Source: Kutzneria buriramensis
GTDB lineage: Bacteria; Actinomycetota; Actinomycetes; Mycobacteriales; Pseudonocardiaceae
NCBI RefSeq assembly: GCF_003387475.1
Contig: NZ_QUNO01000014.1
Coordinates: forward strand, 1-64,000
Direction: 5' to 3'
Length of the DNA stretch: 64,000 bases
The notes beneath the pieces are model-generated. The model was not told the origin of the DNA. It did no database searches and worked only from the letters and a program-made list of their open reading frames with translations. A program made the position numbers and the translations under genes. Each line of letters opens with the position of its first letter. The first letter of the stretch is position 1. This document shows, one piece after another, positions 16,872-25,300 of the stretch.

Positions 16872-17903
16872 TCAGGCGTGGTGCGTGAAGCCGACCTGCC
16901 CCGGTCGACGGTTCGGTGCGAACCCGGCCTTGGCCAGGGTTTCGTCGGCGTCGGCGTACCGCTCGCCGATCTTGTAGATCTCGAAGGCTTCCTTGCCCGT
17001 GGCCACCTCGCGGCCGAGTTCGCCGGCGATGCGCACCAACTGCTCGACCTGCTGGACCGAAGTGACCTTCCGGCCCTTCTTGCCCCACAACGTGTCCTCG
17101 TTGCCGCAGCGGGCGTGCAGACCCATTGCGATCGCCATGGCGTTGACCGGCAGGACACTGCGCATGAGGGTTTCCAGCGTGAGCACCGCGCCGTCAGGGA
17201 CGCGGCGGATGAACTCCATCATGTTGTACGGGCTGGGGCCGTCGAATCCACCTCCGATACCGACCCAGGTCAGCACGAGTGGACCGGTGTGGACGCCTCG
17301 CCGGATCAGCCGCTCGACGGTTTCCAGTTGCGCGATGGTGGCCAGCTGGAAGTGAGGCTGGATGCCGGCGGCTTGCAGCCGCCTGAGGTGTTCCTCGACC
17401 CAGCTCGGGCCGGCCGGGACGACCATCTCGCGGTATGCCTCCGCCACAGCCGGTCGTGTGAAGGACGTGCCCGCGATGTCGTCGGCTGTCATGAGCTCCG
17501 TGATGTTCATCTGGCTGGTGTTGATGGCGATGGTCACCTGGTCCGGTGCGGGATCCAGCGCGGCCAGCATGTGGCGGGCCTCGTCGCTGAGCCACCGGGC
17601 GTCTGCCCCGTCGTGTTCCGGTGCGAACGAGATCGAGCCGCCGACCTGAAGGATCATCTCGGGGACGGCGTGGCGCAGCCGGCCGATCAGCTCGTTGAAC
17701 CTCGACAGTCGCTTGGAGCCCTTGCCGTCGACCTCCCGGACGTGGATGTGCAGCACGGTGGCGCCGGCGTTGTGGCAGTCGACGGCCTGCTGGACGTGCT
17801 GGTCCATGGTGAGCGGCAGGTCTTCCGGGAAGTCGGCGGGTTCCCATTCCGGCCCGTAGGGAGCGGCCGTGATGACCAGCTTTTCCTGGTTCTCGGGAAA
17901 CAA
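16872..17903 (-). CDS. Beta-keto acid cleavage enzyme (BKACE, DUF849)
   Basis: A 343-residue TIM-barrel zinc enzyme of the BKACE (3-keto-5-aminohexanoate cleavage) family, which splits beta-keto acids using acetyl-CoA to give acetoacetate and a new acyl-CoA. Visible landmarks: KLVITAAPYGPEW, the zinc HxH in LHIHVREVDG (H52, H54), FQLATIAQLE, PLVLTWVGIGGGFDG and HARCGNEDTLWGKKG. The start is uncertain: TTG at 17903 is the only usual start codon, yet a GGAGA motif lies about 25 bases further upstream. It is the last gene of a three-gene leftward group with a dioxygenase and an oxidoreductase. The keto acid substrate is unknown. Confidence 0.87.
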   Translation of the reverse strand: MFPENQEKLVITAAPYGPEWEPADFPEDLPLTMDQHVQQAVDCHNAGATVLHIHVREVDGKGSKRLSRFNELIGRLRHAVPEMILQVGGSISFAPEHDGADARWLSDEARHMLAALDPAPDQVTIAINTSQMNITELMTADDIAGTSFTRPAVAEAYREMVVPAGPSWVEEHLRRLQAAGIQPHFQLATIAQLETVERLIRRGVHTGPLVLTWVGIGGGFDGPSPYNMMEFIRRVPDGAVLTLETLMRSVLPVNAMAIAMGLHARCGNEDTLWGKKGRKVTSVQQVEQLVRIAGELGREVATGKEAFEIYKIGERYADADETLAKAGFAPNRRPGQVGFTHHA

Positions 17904-17964
17904 CGAGTCGTCGAGGAAATGTATGATTTCTCCAATCGCCGGAGAGGAGCGGCCAGCCGGCCGG

Positions 17965-18864
17965 TCAGAACGGGCGGTCGCCCATGATTCCGGCCCGCTC
18001 CATCTTGCGGACCGCGGGCCAGTAGTCCTGGACCGCGTAGTGCTGCGTCGACCGGTTGTCCCAGATCGCGACGCTGTTCTTGGCCCACCGCCAGCGGACC
18101 TGGTATTCCGGCACCGAGGCTTGGGCGATCAGGTAGTTGAGCAGGTTGCTGCCGCCGGGGGCGTAGTCGATGCCGTAGCGAATGTTCTTCGGGGTGTGGA
18201 AGTTGACGAAGTGCGTGGTGAACCCGTTGACGAAGAGTATCTTTTCCCCGGTTTCCGGGTGGGTGCGCACGACCGGGTGCTCCGCGTCGGGGAAGCGTTC
18301 CTTCAGCTGGTGTCGTTCATCCATCGGCATCTCGGCGCCGAAGGTGGCCTCGATGCTGTGCCTGGCGCGCAGTCCGTCGATCTGCGTCTTGGCGTGGTGG
18401 GGCAGCTTCGCGTATGCCTCGGCCATGTTCACCCAGATGGTGTCGCCACCGACCTCAGGGGTCTCCACGCAGCGCAGCACGCATCCCATCGGTGGCTTCT
18501 CCCGCCAGGTGGCGTCGCAGTGGAAGGCGTTTTCGTAGTGCTCGGCTGGACTGTCGAGGTCCTTGTAGATCCGGACCAGGCCCGGATGTTCTGGGTCGCT
18601 GCCAGCCACCGGGTGGTCTTCGAGCTCGCCGAACCGCCGGGCGAAGGCCACGTGCGCGGCGCGGCTGATGTCCTGATCGCGCAGGAACAGGACCTTGTAC
18701 TCGAGTAGCAGCGCCTTCAGTTCGACGAACAGCGCGTCCTCCCGGACCACGTCCCCGAGGTTCACGCCGAACAGTTCGGCGCCGATGGAACGCGTGAGCG
18801 GTTCGAATTTGATCGCCGACGGCCCGGCGGGAGCCGGGCCCGTCAGCTCACTGGTGTTGGTCAC
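17965..18864 (-). CDS. TauD/TfdA-family 2-oxoglutarate dioxygenase
   Basis: A 299-residue Fe(II)/2-oxoglutarate oxygenase. The iron facial triad appears as H115-x-D117 in AFHCDATW and a distal His in RSTQHYAVQDY; an Arg-containing C-terminal stretch (VRKMERA) follows. Typical TauD elements are present: LRDQDISRAAHVAFARRFGE and VGGDTIWVNMAEAY. The GTG start at 18864 has AAGGATG upstream. It may hydroxylate a sulfonate, aryloxyacetate or other acid, and the linked BKACE and quinone oxidoreductase suggest a short catabolic route. The TauD name alone does not prove taurine as substrate. Confidence 0.88.
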   Translation of the reverse strand: MTNTSELTGPAPAGPSAIKFEPLTRSIGAELFGVNLGDVVREDALFVELKALLLEYKVLFLRDQDISRAAHVAFARRFGELEDHPVAGSDPEHPGLVRIYKDLDSPAEHYENAFHCDATWREKPPMGCVLRCVETPEVGGDTIWVNMAEAYAKLPHHAKTQIDGLRARHSIEATFGAEMPMDERHQLKERFPDAEHPVVRTHPETGEKILFVNGFTTHFVNFHTPKNIRYGIDYAPGGSNLLNYLIAQASVPEYQVRWRWAKNSVAIWDNRSTQHYAVQDYWPAVRKMERAGIMGDRPF

Positions 18865-18897
18865 GGCGCATCCTTCGATCGCGTTTTCTGGTGGTGG

Positions 18898-19872
18898 TCA
18901 CAACGAGAAGACGGACGAGCCGACGCTGCGGCCCGCCTCCAGGTCGTGATGAGCCCGCACGGCGTCAGCCAGGGCGTAGCGCTGGTTGACGCCGACCTTG
19001 ATGCGACCCGACTCGACATGGCCGAAGAGTTCTCCCGACAACTCGGAGCGCTCCGCGGGGTCGGCGATGTAGTCGGCGAGCGCCGGGCGAGTGACGAACA
19101 GCGATCCCTTGGCGGCGAGTTGCATGGCGTCGATCGGCGGAACCAGCCCGGACGCGGTTCCGAAGCACACCAGCAGGCCGCGCCGGGCGAGCGAATCGAG
19201 GGAAGCCGAGAAGGTTGCCCGACCGATGCTGTCGAACACGACCGGCACACCGGCCCCGCCGGTGAGTTCCCGGACCCGGCCGGCCACATCCTCGCGCGGA
19301 TAGACCACCACGTGGTCGCACCCGTGGGCACGCGCTACCTCGGCCTTCTCCTCCGTCGACACCGTGCCGATCACCGTGACGCCCAGGAGTTTCGCCCACT
19401 GCGTGACGATCAGGCCGACACCGCCTGCCGCCGCGTGCAGCAGAACGGTGTCTCCCGGCTTCAGCGGGTGGATCCGGCGGAGCAGGTAGGCCGCGGTCAG
19501 CCCGCGCATGGTCATCGCGGCGGCAGTGTCGAACGTGATCGTGTCGGGGAGCACGATCAGTGGTGCGGCAGGCATCACGCGCTCGGTGCTGTAGGCCCCG
19601 AGTGGGCTGCCGGTATAGGTGACGCGATCGCCCTCCCGCACGTGTGCCACCCCTGGTCCCACGGCCTCGACCACACCGGCCGCTGCCACGCCCATGCCCG
19701 CGGGCAACTCCACCGGGTAGAGGCCGGAGCGGAAGTACGTGTCGGCGAAGTTCAATCCGACCGCCTCGTGGCGGACGCGGGCCTGGCCCGGACCTGGATC
19801 GCCGACCTCGACGGTTTCCCAGCGCATGACCTCCGGGCCACCGGTTTCGTAGTAGCGAACCGCGTTTGCCAC
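18898..19872 (-). CDS. NADPH:quinone oxidoreductase (zinc-independent MDR family)
   Basis: A 324-residue medium-chain dehydrogenase/reductase. The N-terminal GroES-like part holds LNFADTYFRSGLYP and GVVEAVGPGVAHVREGDRV. The Rossmann part has AAAGGVGLIVTQWAKLLG and the NADPH loop GTVSTEEKAEVA. No structural-zinc Cys cluster is present, as expected for QOR (qor/QorA type). A GTG start with AGGAG upstream begins a leftward operon continuing into the dioxygenase (33-bp gap). It faces an AraC-type activator across a 125-bp divergent promoter. Confidence 0.9.
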   Translation of the reverse strand: MANAVRYYETGGPEVMRWETVEVGDPGPGQARVRHEAVGLNFADTYFRSGLYPVELPAGMGVAAAGVVEAVGPGVAHVREGDRVTYTGSPLGAYSTERVMPAAPLIVLPDTITFDTAAAMTMRGLTAAYLLRRIHPLKPGDTVLLHAAAGGVGLIVTQWAKLLGVTVIGTVSTEEKAEVARAHGCDHVVVYPREDVAGRVRELTGGAGVPVVFDSIGRATFSASLDSLARRGLLVCFGTASGLVPPIDAMQLAAKGSLFVTRPALADYIADPAERSELSGELFGHVESGRIKVGVNQRYALADAVRAHHDLEAGRSVGSSVFSL

Positions 19873-19997
19873 GGCGTTCTCCTCGGATCTTCATCGGCCG
19901 ACGGCCATCGGCCACCTTCAGCACCAGACAGTAGGCAGCATCGACGTGCGATACTTATCCTGAGGTGACAGCGGAATATTCAATCCGGGACACGATC

Positions 19998-21056
19998 ATG
20001 AAAGCCCTCGCCCGCTACGCAGCGTTGAACAGCTACGTCGAGGTCAGCCGGTCGGTCGGCATCGACCCGGCACGGCTGATGAGAGGCGTCGGTCTCGACC
20101 CTTCCAGCCTGGGCCTTCCGGATCGCTGGATTCCCGCCGTGGCGATCGCCCGGCTCCTCGAGCAATCAGCGGCGACATCCGGGTGTGAGGACTTCGGCCT
20201 GAAACTGGCCGAACGTCGACGATTGGCCAACCTCGGCCCCCTGAGCCTGGTCATCCGCGAGGAGCCAGACCTCCGCGGCGCCCTCAGAACGCTGATCCGT
20301 CACGAGAACATGTACAACGAGGCCCTGCGAATACACATGGCGGTCACGAACGGCCTGGCAACCGTGCGCATTGGTTTCGAATTCGGCGAACCCACGGGGA
20401 CCAGGCAAGCAACGGAGCTCGCGATGGGCACACTCCACCGGCTGCTGCGCGACTTCCTCGGCACCCAGTGGCAGCCGCTCACCGTGTGCTTCACACACAC
20501 GGCGCCGGCGGACCCGAGCGCCCATAGAAGGTTTTTCGGCCCCGCACTCAAGTTCGAGCAGAAGTTCAACGGCGTCGTTTTCTACGAAAACGACCTTGAA
20601 ACACCGAACAAGACGTCGGACCCGCAGTTGCGCGCCTATGCTCAACAGTTCCTCGACTCCGTTGGATTTCCAGAAGAAACGACAACTCTGGATCGGGTCC
20701 GGGAACTCGTCGAGCTTCTGCTGCCGACCGGCCGATGCTCCGTGGAGCAGATAGCCCGTAGCCTCGGCGTCGACCGTAGAACCGTCCACCGGCACCTCGC
20801 CGACGAGAACGAGACGTTTTCGTCGGTGTTGAACTCGGTGCGAACCGAACTGGCCGAGCAGATGGTGAGCAGCGGGCGTCACTCCCTGACCGAGGTTGCC
20901 ACCCTTCTGTCCTTCTCCTCGTCGAGCAATTTCTCTCGTTGGTTCCGGGGGAGATTCGGCTGCAGCCCCAGCCGATGGTGCGCCGAAAAGAGCGCACGCT
21001 CTCCAGGTAAACCGTCACCGCGCAATCCGCCGAGTCCAGCAGCGCGAGCGCCGTAG
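19998..21056 (+). CDS. AraC-family regulator with Arabinose_bd-type N-domain
   Basis: A 352-residue regulator (363 if the GTG at 19965 is used). The N-terminal domain (about 15-200) matches the OruR/ArgR-like AraC N-domain (PF12625): GIDPARLMRGVGLDPSSL, FGLKLAERRRLANLGPLSLV. The C-terminal HTH_18 domain shows two helix-turn-helix units: CSVEQIARSLGVDRRTVHRH and LTEVATLLSFSSSSNFSRWF. A Pro/Ser-rich tail ends the chain. Divergent placement to the quinone oxidoreductase / dioxygenase / BKACE operon makes it the likely activator of that pathway. Confidence 0.87.
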   Translation: MKALARYAALNSYVEVSRSVGIDPARLMRGVGLDPSSLGLPDRWIPAVAIARLLEQSAATSGCEDFGLKLAERRRLANLGPLSLVIREEPDLRGALRTLIRHENMYNEALRIHMAVTNGLATVRIGFEFGEPTGTRQATELAMGTLHRLLRDFLGTQWQPLTVCFTHTAPADPSAHRRFFGPALKFEQKFNGVVFYENDLETPNKTSDPQLRAYAQQFLDSVGFPEETTTLDRVRELVELLLPTGRCSVEQIARSLGVDRRTVHRHLADENETFSSVLNSVRTELAEQMVSSGRHSLTEVATLLSFSSSSNFSRWFRGRFGCSPSRWCAEKSARSPGKPSPRNPPSPAARAP

Positions 21057-21563
21057 CACCGACCAGGACGATGGATGGCACCCTGACCAGCAGGGCTACC
21101 TCTCGAACGGCCACACGGTCGGCCGTTGCCCGACCAGGCTCGAACGATGCGCACGTTGCTCCCCGACATGGGCAGTGACATGGCGCTTGACTTTGGTGGA
21201 TGGGGTTTTCGGCACCCCCTGCTGCGCGGCGCGCCGGCCGGGCGGCGAACCGGTGGTGGCCCGCGCCACGGTCGCAGCCGCGCAAGCTGGCGGATGACGG
21301 GCTCGTGCATGCGACCGGCGACCACGTCGCACAGGTCGATCAACCGCGCCGGGGCCGTCCGAACATGGCGGCACCTGCATCGGCTGCACCATCCCGGACC
21401 AGTTGGACGGCGCTGCGCCGCCCGCGACGACAACCGCGCACGATCCGCATGGTGCGGGAGAACGCGGCGAAGACCCCGGGCGAGCAGCACCCGGGGTCTT
21501 CGCCGCGGTGGGCACGGCCACCGGGTTTCAGTGTGAACAGAAGATGACCATTGGTGATTCCGC
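21057..21563. other. 507-bp convergent spacer with one strong hairpin
   Basis: The space lies between the ends of the AraC gene and the leftward YkvA-like gene. Frames in it are fragmentary; a minus-strand piece reading RLIDLCDVVAGRMHEPVIRQ could be a decayed gene, but has no start or end. A long hairpin is at 21463-21507. Confidence 0.45.
21463..21507. terminator. 18-bp-stem hairpin, probable bidirectional terminator
   Basis: Left arm CGCGGCGAAGACCCCGGG (21463-21480) pairs exactly with 21490-21507 around a nine-base loop. It lies 56 bp from the stop of the YkvA-like gene (which ends at 21564 reading leftwards) and 406 bp after the AraC stop, so it can stop transcription from both sides. Confidence 0.65.
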
Positions 21564-22010
21564 TCAGCGATCACGAATGCGACGCCACCGCCGGCGGGGG
21601 GCGTCCGGATCGCGCGGAGGGCGACGGCGACCGAGGAGCCGCTCGAGCACCGCGGGATTGCCGGACCACGCGGCGATGAGAACCTCCCGCGCGACCTGGC
21701 GGCTGGCATAGCGCAGGGCGACGACGAGAACGACGACATTGTCCAGCAACCCGATCACCGGAACGAAGTCCGGGATCACGTTGATCCCCGAGAGCGTGTA
21801 CAGGCCGGCGAACGCCAGGACGTATCTGGCCCGGCGGGGCACTCGCGGGTCCCGCCGCAATGCGAACACGGCCTGCACGCAACACGGCACGAAGCGCGCG
21901 ACCTCCTTCGCCAGCCCTGGCGGCAGCAGCCGCGCCACCAGGGCGAGCACCAGGCACGACGCACCGAGCACGAGCACGGTCGCAGCTGTCCCGAGAGCCC
22001 ATCCCAGCAT
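21564..22010 (-). CDS. YkvA-family (DUF1232) membrane protein
   Basis: A 148-residue protein with an N-terminal transmembrane helix (about 7-30) and a DUF1232 core. The family signature is visible as LYTLSGINVIPDFVPVIGLLDNVVVLVVAL. The C-terminus is Arg/Pro-rich and probably cytosolic. The family is widespread and without a firm biochemical role. The gene reads leftwards after the 41-residue peptide and P-type ATPase genes, separated by about 120 bp. Confidence 0.85.
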   Translation of the reverse strand: MLGWALGTAATVLVLGASCLVLALVARLLPPGLAKEVARFVPCCVQAVFALRRDPRVPRRARYVLAFAGLYTLSGINVIPDFVPVIGLLDNVVVLVVALRYASRQVAREVLIAAWSGNPAVLERLLGRRRPPRDPDAPRRRWRRIRDR

Positions 22011-22128
22011 GGCGCACCGTCACCAAGTTTCCGCTTTCCGCTGGATCATCTGACATAACCACGACATGCTCGAAATGCACAGTCGGCACATTGTGGCCAT
22101 TGGCGTGAGATGGCCAGCAGGCACGGAG

Positions 22129-22254
22129 CTAGTCGGCCATCGCGACCTTCGGCGAGAAAACCCTCGCAAAGATCACCTGCGCCACGCGGACGGCGATGAT
22201 CTCGAGGAGAATCATCGCCGCCTTCGCGACGACAACAGCAAGTAAGTCAGCCAT
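22129..22254 (-). CDS. 41-residue hydrophobic peptide downstream of the P-type ATPase
   Basis: A short frame with ATG at 22252-22254, a strong ribosome site (AGGAGAGG, seven bases upstream) and a TAG stop. The product begins MADLLAVVVAKAAMILLEII and continues as an amphipathic/hydrophobic helix with Arg at 23 and 31 before a short polar tail. It lies 105 bp after the ATPase stop on the same strand. It resembles one-helix accessory peptides of membrane enzymes, but I recognise no family. The ribosome site and hydrophobic composition are the case for it being real. Confidence 0.62.
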   Translation of the reverse strand: MADLLAVVVAKAAMILLEIIAVRVAQVIFARVFSPKVAMAD

Positions 22255-22359
22255 CGGATTTCCTCTCCTACGCCCGATTCGTCGGCTCAAACGTCCGAAG
22301 AATAGGGTGCCCCGCTGTACTGGCGTGGAGTCGCAGCTTGCCAGCAGGTTAAGAGACGG

Positions 22360-25300
22360 TTATCCGGCGGCCTCGATCGCCCGTCTGTCCACCGTGCGCC
22401 GCGACCGCAGCGCCAGACTGACCAGCGCGGCCGCCACCGACGTGCCGACGGCGATGGTCCACCCGTGCGGCCATAGGGGACGAGAGCCGAAGAAGTGGCT
22501 GACCCCCGGCGTCTGCACGATCGCCGCCAGCGCGGCGAACGACAGAACGGTGGCCACGAGCACGAGCCGGTCCCGGCGGCCGGCCGCGAGCGTCTGTCCG
22601 AGCTGCGCTCCCACCAGCGCGACCAACGCCGCGGTGTTGGCCTGGTTGCGAGTGCCGGTGAATCGACCCAGCACCCACGCGGTGCTGGTGGCCGCCGTGG
22701 TGATGGTGGCGCGGCGGTAGATGTCGCGGGTGAGCGACGGCCCCAGCGAGGCGTCCGGCCCCTCCGCGAGCAGCACCTCGGCGGTGGCGCCGGGCGGCGG
22801 TCGCAGGGCGATCGCCATGGCGGGCAACACGTCCGTCAACACGTTGATCAACAGCAGCTGGCGCGCGTTGAGCGTCTCCGCCGCGCTGAGCAGGCCGGTG
22901 CCGACGGTGAAGGCGATCTCGCTGAGGTTGCCCCCGAGCGGAATGGCCACCGCGTCGCGCACCGACGCCCACATCGCGCGGCCCTCGACGATGGCGGCCG
23001 TGATCGTCTCGATCCGGTCGTCGGTGATCACGACGTCCGCGGCGTGCCTCGCCGCCGGCGTGGCGTGCCGGCCCAGTGCCATGCCGACATCGGCCAACCG
23101 GATGGCCGGCGCGTCGTTCGCCCCGTCACCCGTGACGGCGACGACCCGACCCGCGGTGCGCAGCACCCGGACGATGCGGGCCTTCTGAGCCGGGCTCACC
23201 CGGGCGAACACGGTGATGTTCGGCAGCTGACGGGCGAGTTCGGCGTCGTCGACGGCGTCCAGTTCCGAGCCCGTCATGATCCGATCGCCGTTGACCACGT
23301 TGAGTTCCGTCCCGATGGCCTCCGCGGTGTCGGGATGGTCGCCGGTGACCATGACCACCCGCACGCCCGCCTGCCGCAGCTGCTCGACCGCGCGCAGGGC
23401 GGTCGGCCGGACCGGATCCGCCAGGGCGAGCAGGCCGGTCAGGCACAGGCCGCGCACCCGGTCGTCGTCGAAACCGTCGCCGTCCGACGCGGCGTGCTCG
23501 GCAACGGCGAGCACCCGGTACCCGCGGCTCGCCAACCGCGTCACCTCCTGGCTGAACCGCCGATGGGCCTCGTCGTCGAACGGCCGCATCCCGTCGCCGT
23601 CCTTGGGACGGCGCCAGTGGCTGCACCGTGCGAACACGATCTCCGGCGCGCCCTTGACGCTGACGAGCAGTCCCCGCTCGCCGTGCCCCAGGACGGCGTG
23701 GAATCCCCGCGCCGGCTCGAACGGCATCGAGTCGACCAGTTCCCAGCCGGCGGCTCCTTCGGTCGTGCCCACCCCGGCGCCGATCGCGCCGTCGACGACC
23801 GCGCGATCGGTGGGATGCGCGAGCGGCCGGTTCTCGTCGGGCACGGGACTGGCGCGCAGGGCGGCGCCGACCACGCGGCGCAGCGCCGGCGTGAGGTCGT
23901 CCGCCGGACGGTCGGCGAACCCGTCGCTGACGCGGTGCAGCCGGATCCGTCCCTCGGTGAGCGTCCCGGTCTTGTCGAAGCACAGCACGTCCACCCGGCC
24001 GAGGGCCTCCATTGTGGACGGATTGCGCACCAGGGCGCCGTGGCGCGAGAGCCGACGGGCGGCGGCGAGTTGCGCGACGGTGGCCACGAAGGGCAGCCCC
24101 TCCGGCACTGCCGCCACCGCCAGACTCACGGCCCGTCCCAGCGCCTGGGCGATGGGGCGGCCACGCAGCGCGTCGATGCCCAACAGCGTCACGCCGGCGC
24201 CGACGGAGATCGGCAGTGCCAGTCGCACCAGCGAGTTCAGCCTGGTGTGCACGCCACCGGACCGTGGCCCGCCGCCCATCAGGGTGGTCCGGCCGATCTC
24301 GGTGTCCGTGCCGACGGCGGTGACGACCGCGACCGCCGAGCCGGCCGCGACCACAGTGCCCTGATAGAGCATGCAGTGCCGGTCCGCGATCACCCGGGCC
24401 GGTGCGACGCCGACGGTCTTGCTGACCACCTGGGACTCGCCGGTCAGGCTCGACTCGTCGACCTCCAGGTCCTGTGCGACCAGCAGTCGGCAGTCGGCGG
24501 GCACGGCGTCACCCGCGTCGAGCTCGACCACGTCGCCCAGCACGAGCTGGTCCGCCGACTGCTCGAGCCGCTGTTCACCCCGCCGCAGCCGGGTCTGCAT
24601 CGCCACGGCCTCGGTCAGGCGGTGCAGCGCGCGGTCGGCTCCCAGTCGCTGGGTGCCGCCCACGAGCGCGTTCAGTCCCAGCACTCCCACGATCAGGATG
24701 GTGTCGATCATCGACCCGACGCTCCAGGACAGTCCCGCGCTGCCGGCGAGCACCGGCGTCACCGGGTTGTCCAACTCCTCCAGGAAGGTCTCGGCGACGC
24801 CTCCGGCCCGCTGCACCGCCTCCTGGTCCGGCCGGCCCTGTCGACGCCGTGCGGCCTCCTCGGCGTCCAGCCCGTCGGGTGACGTCCCGAGCCGGTCGAG
24901 CACGATGTTCGCCGGCATGGCGTGCCACGGGGTGCGGGTCACCGGCACCGGCGCGGGCATGCGCATCGGCCGGGTGCCCCACCATGTGCCGGCGGCCAGC
25001 GCCAGCAGCGCCGCGACCTGGACCGGAACCTGGGCACGGCCGGGTGCGCTCTGCGCCGGTCCCAGCATCGAGAGCAGACTGCCGGCGGTCGCGCCCGCGA
25101 TGGCCATCTGGGCGCTGCGCCGGCTCGCCTTTCGCGCGAAGGGCACGGACTGGAGCAACAGGCATGCCTCGCCGAGGCCGGGTCCGCAGAGCAACGAGGA
25201 GCCCCAGGGCGGCGGCGTGTCGGCGTGGGCGATCCCGATGCCCACGTCGGCGGCGGCCAGACCGTCGGGGCGATGGGCCGAGACGACCGCCACGACGTGG

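Noticed and set aside
21096-21536. Possible transposase remnant between the AraC and YkvA-like genes
   Set aside because: Fragments on both strands look faintly protein-like but no catalytic motif, terminal inverted repeats or target duplications could be found.
22495-24882. Plus-strand 795-codon frame opposite the P-type ATPase
   Set aside because: Composition (Arg, Gly, His, Gln-rich without any motif) is that of an antisense shadow; the minus-strand frame has all P-type ATPase motifs.
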